A stretch of DNA of 38,412 nt from DATGKD01 sp035294855 (GTDB lineage Bacteria; Actinomycetota; Acidimicrobiia; Acidimicrobiales; UBA8190), in contig DATGKD010000100.1 of the NCBI GenBank assembly GCA_035294855.1, positions 1 to 38,412 of the forward strand, written 5' to 3'. Positions 29,281 to 37,168 of this stretch are shown one piece after another. Every line of letters starts with the position of its first letter. Position 1 is the first letter of the stretch. The position numbers and the translations under genes are program-made. Below the pieces are notes generated by a model. It made no database searches, had not been told where the DNA came from, and was given only the letters and a program-made list of their open reading frames with translations.

Positions 29281-30555
29281 TTGTCGGTCATCGTCGTCGG
29301 TCTCGAACAGCAGCAGACCCCGCTCGACCTCCTCGAACGGGTCACGATCCCCGAGGAGGCGATCGGCAAGGCGCTCGCGAACCTGCGGGACCGCTCCAAC
29401 CTCGCCGAGGTCGTCGTGTTGTCGACCTGCCTGCGCACCGAGCTGTACGCGGTCGTCGAGCGGTTCCACGAAGGTGTGGCCGATCTTCAGGACTACCTGG
29501 CCGCGTTGGCGGGCAGGCCTGCCGTCGCCCTCGAGGACAACTGGACGGTCCTCTTCGACGACGGCGTGACGTCCCACCTGTTCGAGGTGGCCGCCGGGCT
29601 CCGCTCCAGTGTCCCCGGAGAGACCGAGGTCCTGGGTCAGGTACGACGCGCGCTCGACCGGGCCGAAGCCGAGCGCGCCGCGGGGCCGGTGCTGTCAGGG
29701 CTCTTCCGGCAGGCGGTCCAGGTGGGGCGGCGGGTTCGGAGCTCGACAGCCATCGCCCGGGGGTCGACGTCGTTGTCGCACGTGGCCGTCGAAGTGGCCG
29801 CCGCCCACGCCGGAGGCAGCCTGGCCAACCGCAAGGTGGTCGTGGTGGGTGCGGGCGACATGGGAGCGGGGGTGGTCGAGGCGTTGGCGCGTCGAGGGTG
29901 GCCGGCGAGGCTCGTGGTGGCGAACCGCACGACCCGTCGGGCCGCCGCGCTCGCGGCGCGACTCGACGGAGAGGGCATGGGTCTCGAGGAGTTGCGTGAC
30001 GTGGTGGCGGCAAGCGACGTCGTGTTCGCCTCCACGGCCGCAGCACTCCCCGTCCTCGACGAGGCGGTCCTCGGCCACGCGGCGGCTCAACGCGCCCGCG
30101 AACATGGCGCTCCGCTCGTGGTCGTGGACCTCGGCGTGCCGCGCAACGTGGATCCCGGCGTGGGCGACCTCGCGGGAATCGAGCTGCTCGACATGGACGA
30201 CCTCACGCGCCACGCGGAAGCGTCGATTGCCGGGCGCAAGGCCGAACTCGTGGCCGCGCACGACATCGTGCGCACCGAGGTCGACCGTTTCCGAGCAGAC
30301 GAACGCGCCCGGGGGGCGGCACCCGTCGTCTCCGCGCTGCGCGGACGAGTCGAGGAGCTCCGCCAAGCTGAGCTCGAACGGCACCGGGCCCGGTTGGCAG
30401 GCTTGAGCGACGAACAGATTCGAGCGGTCGACGCGGTCGTGCGCGACGTGCTCGCCAAGGTCCTCCACCAGCCGAGCGTGGCGCTCAAGGAAGCCGCCGG
30501 GACACCACGCGGCGAGCGGCTGGTCGAAGCGCTCCGCACCCTCTTCGATCTCTGA
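29281..30555 (+). CDS. hemA: Glutamyl-tRNA reductase
   Basis: This 424-residue enzyme reduces glutamyl-tRNA(Glu) to glutamate-1-semialdehyde with NADPH, the first committed step of tetrapyrrole synthesis. It has the catalytic Cys50 in LSTCLRTE, the substrate-domain sequence GETEVLGQVRRAL, the NADPH motif VVVGAGDMGAGVVEALARRG and a C-terminal dimerisation helix region. The start is TTG 29281, with a purine-rich AGGGAG upstream at somewhat long distance; no better start gives the conserved beginning SVIVVGLEQQQTPLDLLE. hemC follows directly. Confidence 0.95.
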   Translation: MSVIVVGLEQQQTPLDLLERVTIPEEAIGKALANLRDRSNLAEVVVLSTCLRTELYAVVERFHEGVADLQDYLAALAGRPAVALEDNWTVLFDDGVTSHLFEVAAGLRSSVPGETEVLGQVRRALDRAEAERAAGPVLSGLFRQAVQVGRRVRSSTAIARGSTSLSHVAVEVAAAHAGGSLANRKVVVVGAGDMGAGVVEALARRGWPARLVVANRTTRRAAALAARLDGEGMGLEELRDVVAASDVVFASTAAALPVLDEAVLGHAAAQRAREHGAPLVVVDLGVPRNVDPGVGDLAGIELLDMDDLTRHAEASIAGRKAELVAAHDIVRTEVDRFRADERARGAAPVVSALRGRVEELRQAELERHRARLAGLSDEQIRAVDAVVRDVLAKVLHQPSVALKEAAGTPRGERLVEALRTLFDL

Positions 30556-30556
30556 G

Positions 30557-31513
30557 GTGCAGGCGCGCCCCGCAGCGTGGCCGGGTGCGAAGCTGCGGAT
30601 CGCCACCCGCGGTTCGCCCCTCGCGCGATGGCAGGCCGGGCGAGTGGGGGAGCTCGTGGCCGCTGTCCCCGATGGTCCGGGATTCGAACTCGTCGTGGTC
30701 CGCACCCGAGGTGACGAATTGGCCGACGTCCCGGTGGCAAGCATCGGTGGACAGGGCGCGTTCGTGAAGGAGGTGCAAAGCGCGGTGCTCGATGGCCGTG
30801 CGGACGTCGCGGTGCACTCGGCCAAAGACCTTCCCTCGACGACGCCGGACGGTCTGGTGCTGGCCTGCATACCCGAGCGCGCCGACCCCCGCGACGCCCT
30901 CGTCGGCTCCGCGCTGGGCGACCTCGCGCCCGGGGCCACCGTCGCCACCGGCTCGGTGCGCCGCCAGGCGCAACTCGCCTGGCTCCGACCCGACCTCACG
31001 TTTTGCGAGCTGCGGGGGAACATGGCCACCCGCGTCGAGCGCGCGGAGCGGGCGGGAGCGGGCGTGGTGGCACTCGCCGCGCTCGAGCGCCTCGGCCTCG
31101 GGTCGCACGTCACCGATGTGCTCGATGTCGACACCATGGTGCCTCAGGTGGCCCAGGGCGCCATCGCCGTCGAATGTCGCCGCGACGACGCCGCCACCCG
31201 CCAGTTGCTCCAGGAGATCGACGATGGCGACGCCCACGAAGCGGTGACCGCCGAACGGGCGTTCCTCGCCACGTTGGGCGGGGGCTGCACCTTGCCGCTC
31301 GGCGCACTGTGCACCGGCAGGGGAGGAGACGGCGACCTCGCCCTCGACGGGATGTTGGCCAGCCGGGACGGGCACGTGCTCCTGCGCCGACACGGGGTGG
31401 GGCGCGACGCCACCGAGCTCGGCACGCGCATCGCCAGCGAATTGCTCGACGAGTGCGGCGGCCGCGCCCTCGAGGACTGGTCCCGGCCCGGCGCCGAAGG
31501 GGGGAGCCGGTGA
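30557..31513 (+). CDS. hemC: Porphobilinogen deaminase (hydroxymethylbilane synthase)
   Basis: This 318-residue enzyme joins four porphobilinogens into hydroxymethylbilane. Catalytic Asp91 is in HSAKDLP, and the dipyrromethane cofactor would attach to Cys244 (GGGCTLPLG). Other marks are RIATRGSPLARWQAG near the N-terminus and GSVRRQAQL. The GTG at 30557 lies one base after the hemA stop, and the end overlaps the cobA-hemD start by four bases, so the genes are tightly coupled. Confidence 0.95.
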   Translation: MQARPAAWPGAKLRIATRGSPLARWQAGRVGELVAAVPDGPGFELVVVRTRGDELADVPVASIGGQGAFVKEVQSAVLDGRADVAVHSAKDLPSTTPDGLVLACIPERADPRDALVGSALGDLAPGATVATGSVRRQAQLAWLRPDLTFCELRGNMATRVERAERAGAGVVALAALERLGLGSHVTDVLDVDTMVPQVAQGAIAVECRRDDAATRQLLQEIDDGDAHEAVTAERAFLATLGGGCTLPLGALCTGRGGDGDLALDGMLASRDGHVLLRRHGVGRDATELGTRIASELLDECGGRALEDWSRPGAEGGSR

Positions 31514-33030
31514 CCGTCTATCTCGTCGGTGCCGGCCCCGGCGACCCGGGGCTCCTCACCCGGCGCGGGGCGGAGGTCCTCGCCAGCGCGGACGTCGTGC
31601 TCTTCGACCGCCTGGTCGACGCCTCGCTCCTCGACCTTGCGCCGTCGCGCGCACTGCGCATCGACGTCGGCAAGCGACCGGGCGAGACCCACCACCAAGA
31701 GGACGTCAACGCACTGCTGATGGAGCACGCGCAACGGGGAGCGTGCGTCGTCCGACTGAAGGGCGGCGACCCTTTCGTCTTCGGTCGCGGTGGCGAGGAG
31801 GCCGAGGCGCTCATCGCCGCGGGCATCGCCTTCGAAGTGATCCCCGGGGTGAGCGCAGCGTTCGCGGCACCGGCCGCGGCGGGCACACCGGTCACCCATC
31901 GCGGCCTGTCGTCGACCGTCACGGTGGTGACCGGCCATTCCCGAGAACCCGCCGCGCCCGGAGCCGTCGACTGGGAGGCCCTCGGCCGCGCCGGAGGGAC
32001 GCTCGTGGTGCTCATGGGGATGGCGCACCGTGCCGACATCGCGCGTCGCTTGATCGCCGCGGGGCGGGAGCCGTCGACGCCCGTGCTCGTCGTGCGCCTC
32101 GGAACCACTCCGCACCAGGCGGAGGTGCGGACCACCCTCGCCGACCTGCACACGGTCGAGCTCGGACCGCCGAGCACGATCGTGATCGGTGAGGTCGCGG
32201 CCCTCGACCTCCGGTCGCCCGACCTCTCCCCCCTGGCGGGCTGGCGGGTCGTCATCACCCGGCCGCGCCATCAGAACACCGATCTGGGCGCGGCCCTCGC
32301 CGACCTGGGGGCGACGGTGGTGGAGCTTCCGGTCATCGCCATCGAAGACCCCGCTGACGGCGGGGAGGCATTGCGAGCGGCGGCGGCCCACGCCCGCGAG
32401 TACGACTGGATCGTCTTCACCTCCGCCAACGCCGTCGACCGGTTTGCCGCCCATGTACTCCGAGACGGGGCGTCCGAAGGGGGAGCGCTCGGCACGGCCC
32501 GGGTTGCGGCCGTGGGCGGTGCCACGGCGGCTGCGGTAGGCCGACTCGGCGTCGTGGCCGAGCTCGTGCCGAACGAAGCCACTGCCGCTGCTGTCGTCGA
32601 TGCCATGCCGGCGGCGCCCTCTGCGGTCGCGCGGGAAGACGGCACGCCAGGCAACCGCGTGCTGTTCCCGCGCGCCGCCGGGGCCCGGGACGTCCTCGCC
32701 CCGGGATTGCGAGCCAAGGGCTGGGACGTGGTCGAGGTCGAGGCGTACCGGACGGTGCGCGCGAGTGCGGCCGACGGCGTGACGGAGGCCGCGCTGGACG
32801 CGGCGTCGTGCGCCGACGCGATCGTCTTCGCGTCGCCGTCGGCGGTGACCGCCTACGGGGCGCTGTCGGGCGAGCGCCCGGTCCCGCCCGTGGTGGCGTG
32901 CGTGGGGCCGGTCACAGCCGGAGCAGCGCGCGCCGCCGGGTTCGACGTCCGGGTGGTGGCCGACGAGCACAGCGCGGCGGGGATCGCCACCGCGCTCGCA
33001 GCGTACGCTCGGGCCAAACCGTCCACCTAG
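31510..33030 (+). CDS. cobA-hemD: Uroporphyrinogen-III C-methyltransferase / uroporphyrinogen-III synthase fusion
   Basis: This 506-residue two-domain protein has two parts. Residues about 1-240 are a SUMT methylase (YLVGAGPGDPGLLTRRG; RLKGGDPFVFGRGGEEAE; PGVSAAFAAPAAAGTPVTHRG) that makes precorrin-2. Residues about 245-506 are HemD (RVVITRPRHQNTDLGAALADLGA; VFTSANAVDRFAAHVL; VFASPSAVTAYGAL) that cyclises hydroxymethylbilane. The fusion is usual in Actinobacteria and Firmicutes and places the branch to sirohaem/cobalamin and the haem path on one polypeptide. GTG 31510 overlaps hemC (GTGA). Confidence 0.93.
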   Translation: MTVYLVGAGPGDPGLLTRRGAEVLASADVVLFDRLVDASLLDLAPSRALRIDVGKRPGETHHQEDVNALLMEHAQRGACVVRLKGGDPFVFGRGGEEAEALIAAGIAFEVIPGVSAAFAAPAAAGTPVTHRGLSSTVTVVTGHSREPAAPGAVDWEALGRAGGTLVVLMGMAHRADIARRLIAAGREPSTPVLVVRLGTTPHQAEVRTTLADLHTVELGPPSTIVIGEVAALDLRSPDLSPLAGWRVVITRPRHQNTDLGAALADLGATVVELPVIAIEDPADGGEALRAAAAHAREYDWIVFTSANAVDRFAAHVLRDGASEGGALGTARVAAVGGATAAAVGRLGVVAELVPNEATAAAVVDAMPAAPSAVAREDGTPGNRVLFPRAAGARDVLAPGLRAKGWDVVEVEAYRTVRASAADGVTEAALDAASCADAIVFASPSAVTAYGALSGERPVPPVVACVGPVTAGAARAAGFDVRVVADEHSAAGIATALAAYARAKPST

Positions 33031-33033
33031 GCT
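33028..33033 (+). promoter_or_regulatory. -10 box for leaderless hemB
   Basis: TAGGCT begins within the cobA-hemD stop codon and ends 7 bases before the ATG at 33041, allowing an internal leaderless promoter within the hem cluster. Confidence 0.4.
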
Positions 33034-33040
33034 TGTACCG

Positions 33041-34054
33041 ATGGCGCACGAGCCGAACACCCCCGCCGGGGCCTCGTTCCCGGCGCGCCGGATGCGGCGG
33101 TGGCGGAGGACGCCGGCTCTGCGCCGGCTCGTAGCCGAGACCTCGGTGCGGAGCGACGATCTGATCGCTCCGTTGTTCGTCCGGGAGGCGATCGACGAGC
33201 CCGTGCCCATTCCGTCCATGCCGGGCCACGTCCAACACTCGGTCGGCTCGTTGGTGACCGAGGTCAAGCGGCTGGCGTCGATCGGGATCCCCGCCGTCGT
33301 CCTCTTCGGCCTGCCCGCCCGCAAAGACGCCGTCGGATCCGATGCCTGGGACCCCGACGGCATCGTGCAGGTGGCATTGGCCGAGTTGCGGGGCTCGCTC
33401 GGTGACACGCTCGTGCTGATCGCCGACCTGTGCCTCGACGAGTACACCGATCACGGGCACTGCGGCGTCGTCCGCGCGGACGGCACGGTGGACAACGACG
33501 CCACGCTCGAGCTGTACCAGCGCGTGGCGGTGGCGCAGGCGAACGCGGGGGCAGACGTGGTGGCCCCGAGCGGGATGATGGACGGACAGGTGGCGGCGAT
33601 CCGCGCCGCGCTCGACGACGCGGGGCAGAGCGAGGTGGCGGTGCTCGCCTACGCCGCGAAGTTCGCGTCGGCGCTGTACGGGCCGTTTCGCGACGCGGTG
33701 GACGTCACCATCACCGGGGGCGGCGACCGCCGCGGGTACCAGCAGGACCCTCGCAACCGGCGCGAGGCCCTGGCCGAGGTCACGCTGGACGTCGCCGAGG
33801 GTGCCGACGCCGTCATGGTCAAGCCCGCCGTGTCCTACCTCGACGTCATCGCGGATGTCGCCTCGTCCGTCGACGTCCCCGTGGCCGCGTACCACGTGAG
33901 CGGCGAGTACGCCATGGTGAAGGCGGCCGCCGAGCGCGGGTGGATCGACGGCGACGCCGTCGCGCTCGAGCACCTCGTGGCCATCAAGCGGGCCGGTGCC
34001 GACATGATCCTCACCTACTTCGCTTCCGAGGTGGCCGAGTCCCTCAATGGGTGA
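33041..34054 (+). CDS. hemB: Delta-aminolevulinic acid dehydratase (porphobilinogen synthase)
   Basis: This 337-residue enzyme condenses two 5-aminolevulinates into porphobilinogen. The Schiff-base lysines are K207 (AYAAKFASALYGPFRDA) and K261 (MVKPAVSYLDVI). The metal region reads DLCLDEYTDHGHCG: Cys131 and Cys141 remain but the middle position is Asp133, so it is not the full three-Cys zinc site of animal enzymes and is more likely of the magnesium-using type. The end overlaps hemL by 8 bases. Confidence 0.95.
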   Translation: MAHEPNTPAGASFPARRMRRWRRTPALRRLVAETSVRSDDLIAPLFVREAIDEPVPIPSMPGHVQHSVGSLVTEVKRLASIGIPAVVLFGLPARKDAVGSDAWDPDGIVQVALAELRGSLGDTLVLIADLCLDEYTDHGHCGVVRADGTVDNDATLELYQRVAVAQANAGADVVAPSGMMDGQVAAIRAALDDAGQSEVAVLAYAAKFASALYGPFRDAVDVTITGGGDRRGYQQDPRNRREALAEVTLDVAEGADAVMVKPAVSYLDVIADVASSVDVPVAAYHVSGEYAMVKAAAERGWIDGDAVALEHLVAIKRAGADMILTYFASEVAESLNG

Positions 34055-35360
34055 ACGAGCCGCCGCTGGTGCCGGCGCCAACGCTCGGTGGTTCGAACGT
34101 GCGCGCCGGGTGATCCCCGGGGGGGTCGACTCTCCTGTCCGCTCGTTCTCCGCCGTGGGGGGGACGCCGTACACGGTGGCGCGCGGTGAGGGACCGTACG
34201 TGTTCGACGTGGAAGGCCGGCGCTATGTCGACCTCGTCCAGTCCTACGGGGCAATCATCCTCGGTCATGCCCACCCCGCCGTGACCAGCGCGATCGTGGC
34301 CGCGGCGGCACGGGGGACGACCTACGGCGCGCCCACCGAGGGCGAGGTGCGCCTGGCCGAGACCGTCTGTGCGCGTGTGCCCGGATGCGAACAGGTGCGG
34401 CTGGTGTCGTCGGGAACCGAAGCCACCATGAGCGCCCTGCGCGTGGCGCGCGGATTCACGGGCCGCGACCGGGTCGTGAAATTCGACGGCTGCTACCACG
34501 GGCACGGCGACGCGCTCCTGGCGGGCGGGGGCAGCGGTGTGGCCACCCTCGGGCTCCCGGGCTCGGCAGGTGTGCCCGCGGCGGCCGTCGCCGACACGGT
34601 GGTGGCGCCGTACAACGAGGTGCCCGACCTCGACGAGCGCGTGGCGTGCGTCATCGTCGAGCCGGTCGCCGCCAATATGGGCGTGGTACCGCCCAGGACC
34701 GGGTACCTGCAGGCATTGCGTGAGGCGTGTGACGCCGTCGGCGCGTTGCTCGTCTTCGACGAAGTGATCACCGGGTTCCGCGTGGGCCCCGGGGGCGTGT
34801 CCACCGCCACCGGCATCAGGCCGGACCTGTGGTGTTTCGGCAAGGTCATCGGCGGTGGGCTGCCGATGGCGGCGTTCGGCGGCCGTCGCGAGGTGCTCGA
34901 CGTGCTCGCTCCCCACGGCCCCGTATACCAAGCGGGCACGCTGTCGGGGAACCCGCTGGCCACCGCGGCCGGGCTGGCGGTGCTCGAGACCGTGACGCCC
35001 GGGGACTACGAGGTGCTGGGCGGTCGCGCACGGCGGCTGGCGTCGGGCCTCCAGGACGCCTTCGGCGCCGCGGGCGTGCCGGTGCAGGTGCCGGTCGCCG
35101 GACCGCTGGTGGGGCTGTTCTTCAGTGAAACGCCGGTGGTCGACGGCGCCACGGCGCGGCTCGCTGCCGCCGGCAACCGCTACGCCCGCTTCTTCCACGC
35201 CATGCTCGACCGTGGCGTGGCCCTGCCGCCGGGGCCGTTCGAAGCCTTCTTCCCCGGTCTGGCCCATGCCGACGAGGACATCGACGCGGTGGTGCGCGCC
35301 GCCGGTGATGCCGCCTCCGTGGTGGCCGAGACGGAGCCCGCGGGGTCGCCCGCCCGTTGA
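34047..35360 (+). CDS. hemL: Glutamate-1-semialdehyde 2,1-aminomutase
   Basis: This 437-residue PLP enzyme converts glutamate-1-semialdehyde to 5-aminolevulinate, which HemB then uses. The PLP lysine is K266 (CFGKVIGGGLPMAAFGG). The cofactor region SSGTEATMSALRVARGFTGRD, the DGCYHGHGD loop and DEVITGFR are intact. Its ATG overlaps the hemB end by 8 bases. Together with hemA, hemC, cobA-hemD and hemB this completes the route from glutamyl-tRNA to uroporphyrinogen III. A perfect hairpin covers the stop codon. Confidence 0.95.
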   Translation: MGERAAAGAGANARWFERARRVIPGGVDSPVRSFSAVGGTPYTVARGEGPYVFDVEGRRYVDLVQSYGAIILGHAHPAVTSAIVAAAARGTTYGAPTEGEVRLAETVCARVPGCEQVRLVSSGTEATMSALRVARGFTGRDRVVKFDGCYHGHGDALLAGGGSGVATLGLPGSAGVPAAAVADTVVAPYNEVPDLDERVACVIVEPVAANMGVVPPRTGYLQALREACDAVGALLVFDEVITGFRVGPGGVSTATGIRPDLWCFGKVIGGGLPMAAFGGRREVLDVLAPHGPVYQAGTLSGNPLATAAGLAVLETVTPGDYEVLGGRARRLASGLQDAFGAAGVPVQVPVAGPLVGLFFSETPVVDGATARLAAAGNRYARFFHAMLDRGVALPPGPFEAFFPGLAHADEDIDAVVRAAGDAASVVAETEPAGSPAR

Positions 35361-35369
35361 CAACGGGCG
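35351..35369 (+). terminator. Hairpin over the hemL stop codon
   Basis: CGCCCGTT (35351-35358) and AACGGGCG (35362-35369) form a perfect 8-bp stem with a GAC loop that includes part of the stop codon. No U-tract follows. It is a likely end of the hem operon. Confidence 0.55.
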
Positions 35370-35410
35370 CCGCGGCTTGGCCGTGGCGCCAGGTCGGACG
35401 CCTCCTTCGT

Positions 35411-35416
35411 TACGAT
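35411..35416 (+). promoter_or_regulatory. -10 box for leaderless glycosyltransferase gene
   Basis: TACGAT ends 7 bases before the ATG at 35424. An ATG at 35415 lies inside the box, which argues for the later start. Confidence 0.5.
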
Positions 35417-35423
35417 GCCGCGG

Positions 35424-37097
35424 ATGGACGCGGTGCAGGCGCCCGCGGCGGCCGCGGCAGCGGGCGGCACAGCGGTAACCGAGGCGCCCGCCTCCCTCCC
35501 CACGGCGGCGACTTCCGACGGGGCACCGGCCTCGGGCTTTTCCCCCCCATGGTCCATCCCTTCGGTGTGGTTCACGCGGTCCCTCGTGGCCGCGGTGGTG
35601 GCGGTCGTCGTCCTCGGCGTCGTGCTCCGATTCGTGGCCAAGTCGGAGATGTGGCTCGACGAGGCGCTCACGCTCAACATCGCCCGCCTCCCGCTCGGCC
35701 AGATCCATGGCGCACTCCGTCGGGACGGCGCGCCGCCGCTGTACTACTACCTCCTCCACTTCTGGACGGCGGCCTTCGGGACATCCGACGTGGCCGTGCG
35801 GGCCCTGTCGGGCGTGCTCAGCTGCGCGACCCTGCCGTTCATCTGGTGGGCGGCGCGCCGGCTGGGCGGCCGTACGGTGGCGGCGTCGGCGTTGGTCCTC
35901 GTGGCCACCTCGCCGTTCGCCGTGCGGTACGCCACCGAGAACCGGATGTACGCGCTCGTGGGCTTCCTCAGTGCCGCCGGGCTCGTCGCTTTGCAACGGA
36001 CGTTGCGCCAGCCGCGACTCGGCAGCGCCGTTGGGGTGGCGCTCGCCGTCGCCCTGTTGCTGTACACCCACTACTGGGCGCTGTACCTGGTGGGGATGAC
36101 GGCTCTGTGGCTCGCCTACCAGGCGCGCTGGGGACCCGAGACCCGGCGCCGGGGGGCGCGCTGGTCATTGCTGGCGGTCCTGGTGGGGTGCCTCGCCTTC
36201 GTGCCGTGGCTGCCGACCTTCGTCTTCCAGAGCCGTCACACCGGGACACCGTGGGCCAAGCCGGCGAACTTCGCCGCCATGGTGAACGCGGTGACCTCCT
36301 TTGCGGGCGGCGCCACGAGCCAGGGACGCGCCCTCGCGCTGCTCTACTTCGCGCTGGCCGGGCTCGGCCTGTTCGGCGTGGCGAAGGGCGCGTTCCACGT
36401 CGACCTCGACCTGCGGACCCGGCCCGTGGGCCGCGGGCTCGCCGTCGTGCTCGGCGGGACCCTCGCCGCCGCCGTGGTGGGCGGGTACGTGAGCGGGAGC
36501 GCCTTCCAGTCGCGCTACGCGTCCGTCGTCTTCGTCCCCCTCGTGCTGCTCGTCGCCCTGGGGCTCGGCACCTTCGCCGACCGGCGCATCCGCGCGGGCG
36601 TCCTCTTGGCGGCGGTGGCATTCGGCCTCGCGGGCTCCGTGCCCGACACGACCACGAGCCGCACCCAGGCCGGCGAGGTAGCCGCCACCCTCGCCCAGCT
36701 CGGTCGAACCGGCGACGTGGTGGCGTTCTGCCCCGACCAGCTCGGCCCCTCGGTGAACCGGCTCCTGCCCTCCGGCCGGTACCAGACCGTGACCTTCCCG
36801 CGCGGGACCGGGCCGGCGTTCGTCGACTGGGTCGACTACGCGACCGCCACCCGTCATGGCGACACCGCCGCGTTCGCGCGACGCCTGGAGCAGATGAGCG
36901 CCCCGTCCCACCAGATCTGGCTGGTGTGGGCACCCGGCTATGAGACCTACAGCACCAAGTGCGAGGACCTCGAGACCCACCTGCTCGCCGACACGCAACT
37001 CGGCGCGCACGAGATGTTCCCCTACCAGCCCGGCACGGATCCCTGGATCCAGTACGAGGACATGGAACTGGTCCGGTTCGTCCACGTGACCAGCTGA
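35424..37097 (+). CDS. GT39/GT-C-like membrane glycosyltransferase
   Basis: This is a protein of about 557 residues with an Ala/Pro-rich cytoplasmic leader of 45 residues, then roughly ten membrane segments. The first extracytoplasmic loop has the GT-C acidic motif in KSEMWLDEALTLNIARLPLGQIHGAL, followed by GAPPLYYYLLHFW, closely resembling dolichyl/polyprenyl-phosphate-mannose mannosyltransferase-like (PMT_2) proteins. A soluble C-terminal domain (about 410-557) lies outside the membrane. It probably adds a sugar to an envelope lipid or protein; the acceptor is unknown. It sits between the hem operon and a DUF2079-like gene. The start is ATG 35424, with ATG 35415 as alternative. Confidence 0.82.
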   Translation: MDAVQAPAAAAAAGGTAVTEAPASLPTAATSDGAPASGFSPPWSIPSVWFTRSLVAAVVAVVVLGVVLRFVAKSEMWLDEALTLNIARLPLGQIHGALRRDGAPPLYYYLLHFWTAAFGTSDVAVRALSGVLSCATLPFIWWAARRLGGRTVAASALVLVATSPFAVRYATENRMYALVGFLSAAGLVALQRTLRQPRLGSAVGVALAVALLLYTHYWALYLVGMTALWLAYQARWGPETRRRGARWSLLAVLVGCLAFVPWLPTFVFQSRHTGTPWAKPANFAAMVNAVTSFAGGATSQGRALALLYFALAGLGLFGVAKGAFHVDLDLRTRPVGRGLAVVLGGTLAAAVVGGYVSGSAFQSRYASVVFVPLVLLVALGLGTFADRRIRAGVLLAAVAFGLAGSVPDTTTSRTQAGEVAATLAQLGRTGDVVAFCPDQLGPSVNRLLPSGRYQTVTFPRGTGPAFVDWVDYATATRHGDTAAFARRLEQMSAPSHQIWLVWAPGYETYSTKCEDLETHLLADTQLGAHEMFPYQPGTDPWIQYEDMELVRFVHVTS

Positions 37098-37168
37098 CAT
37101 CGCCCGAGGGGGACGCCCCCACGACACGGCCGCGCCACGACGAGCGCACGCGCGCGCTCCGCCGTCAG

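Noticed and set aside
31144..33447. A very long antisense open frame (767 codons) opposite hemC, cobA-hemD and hemB
   Set aside because: High-GC genes commonly leave the opposite strand open; the translation has no domain and the sense genes are complete and certain.
34044..36071. A 675-codon antisense open frame opposite hemL and the glycosyltransferase
   Set aside because: It is the mirror of two real genes, rich in His/Gly/Arg with no recognisable fold.
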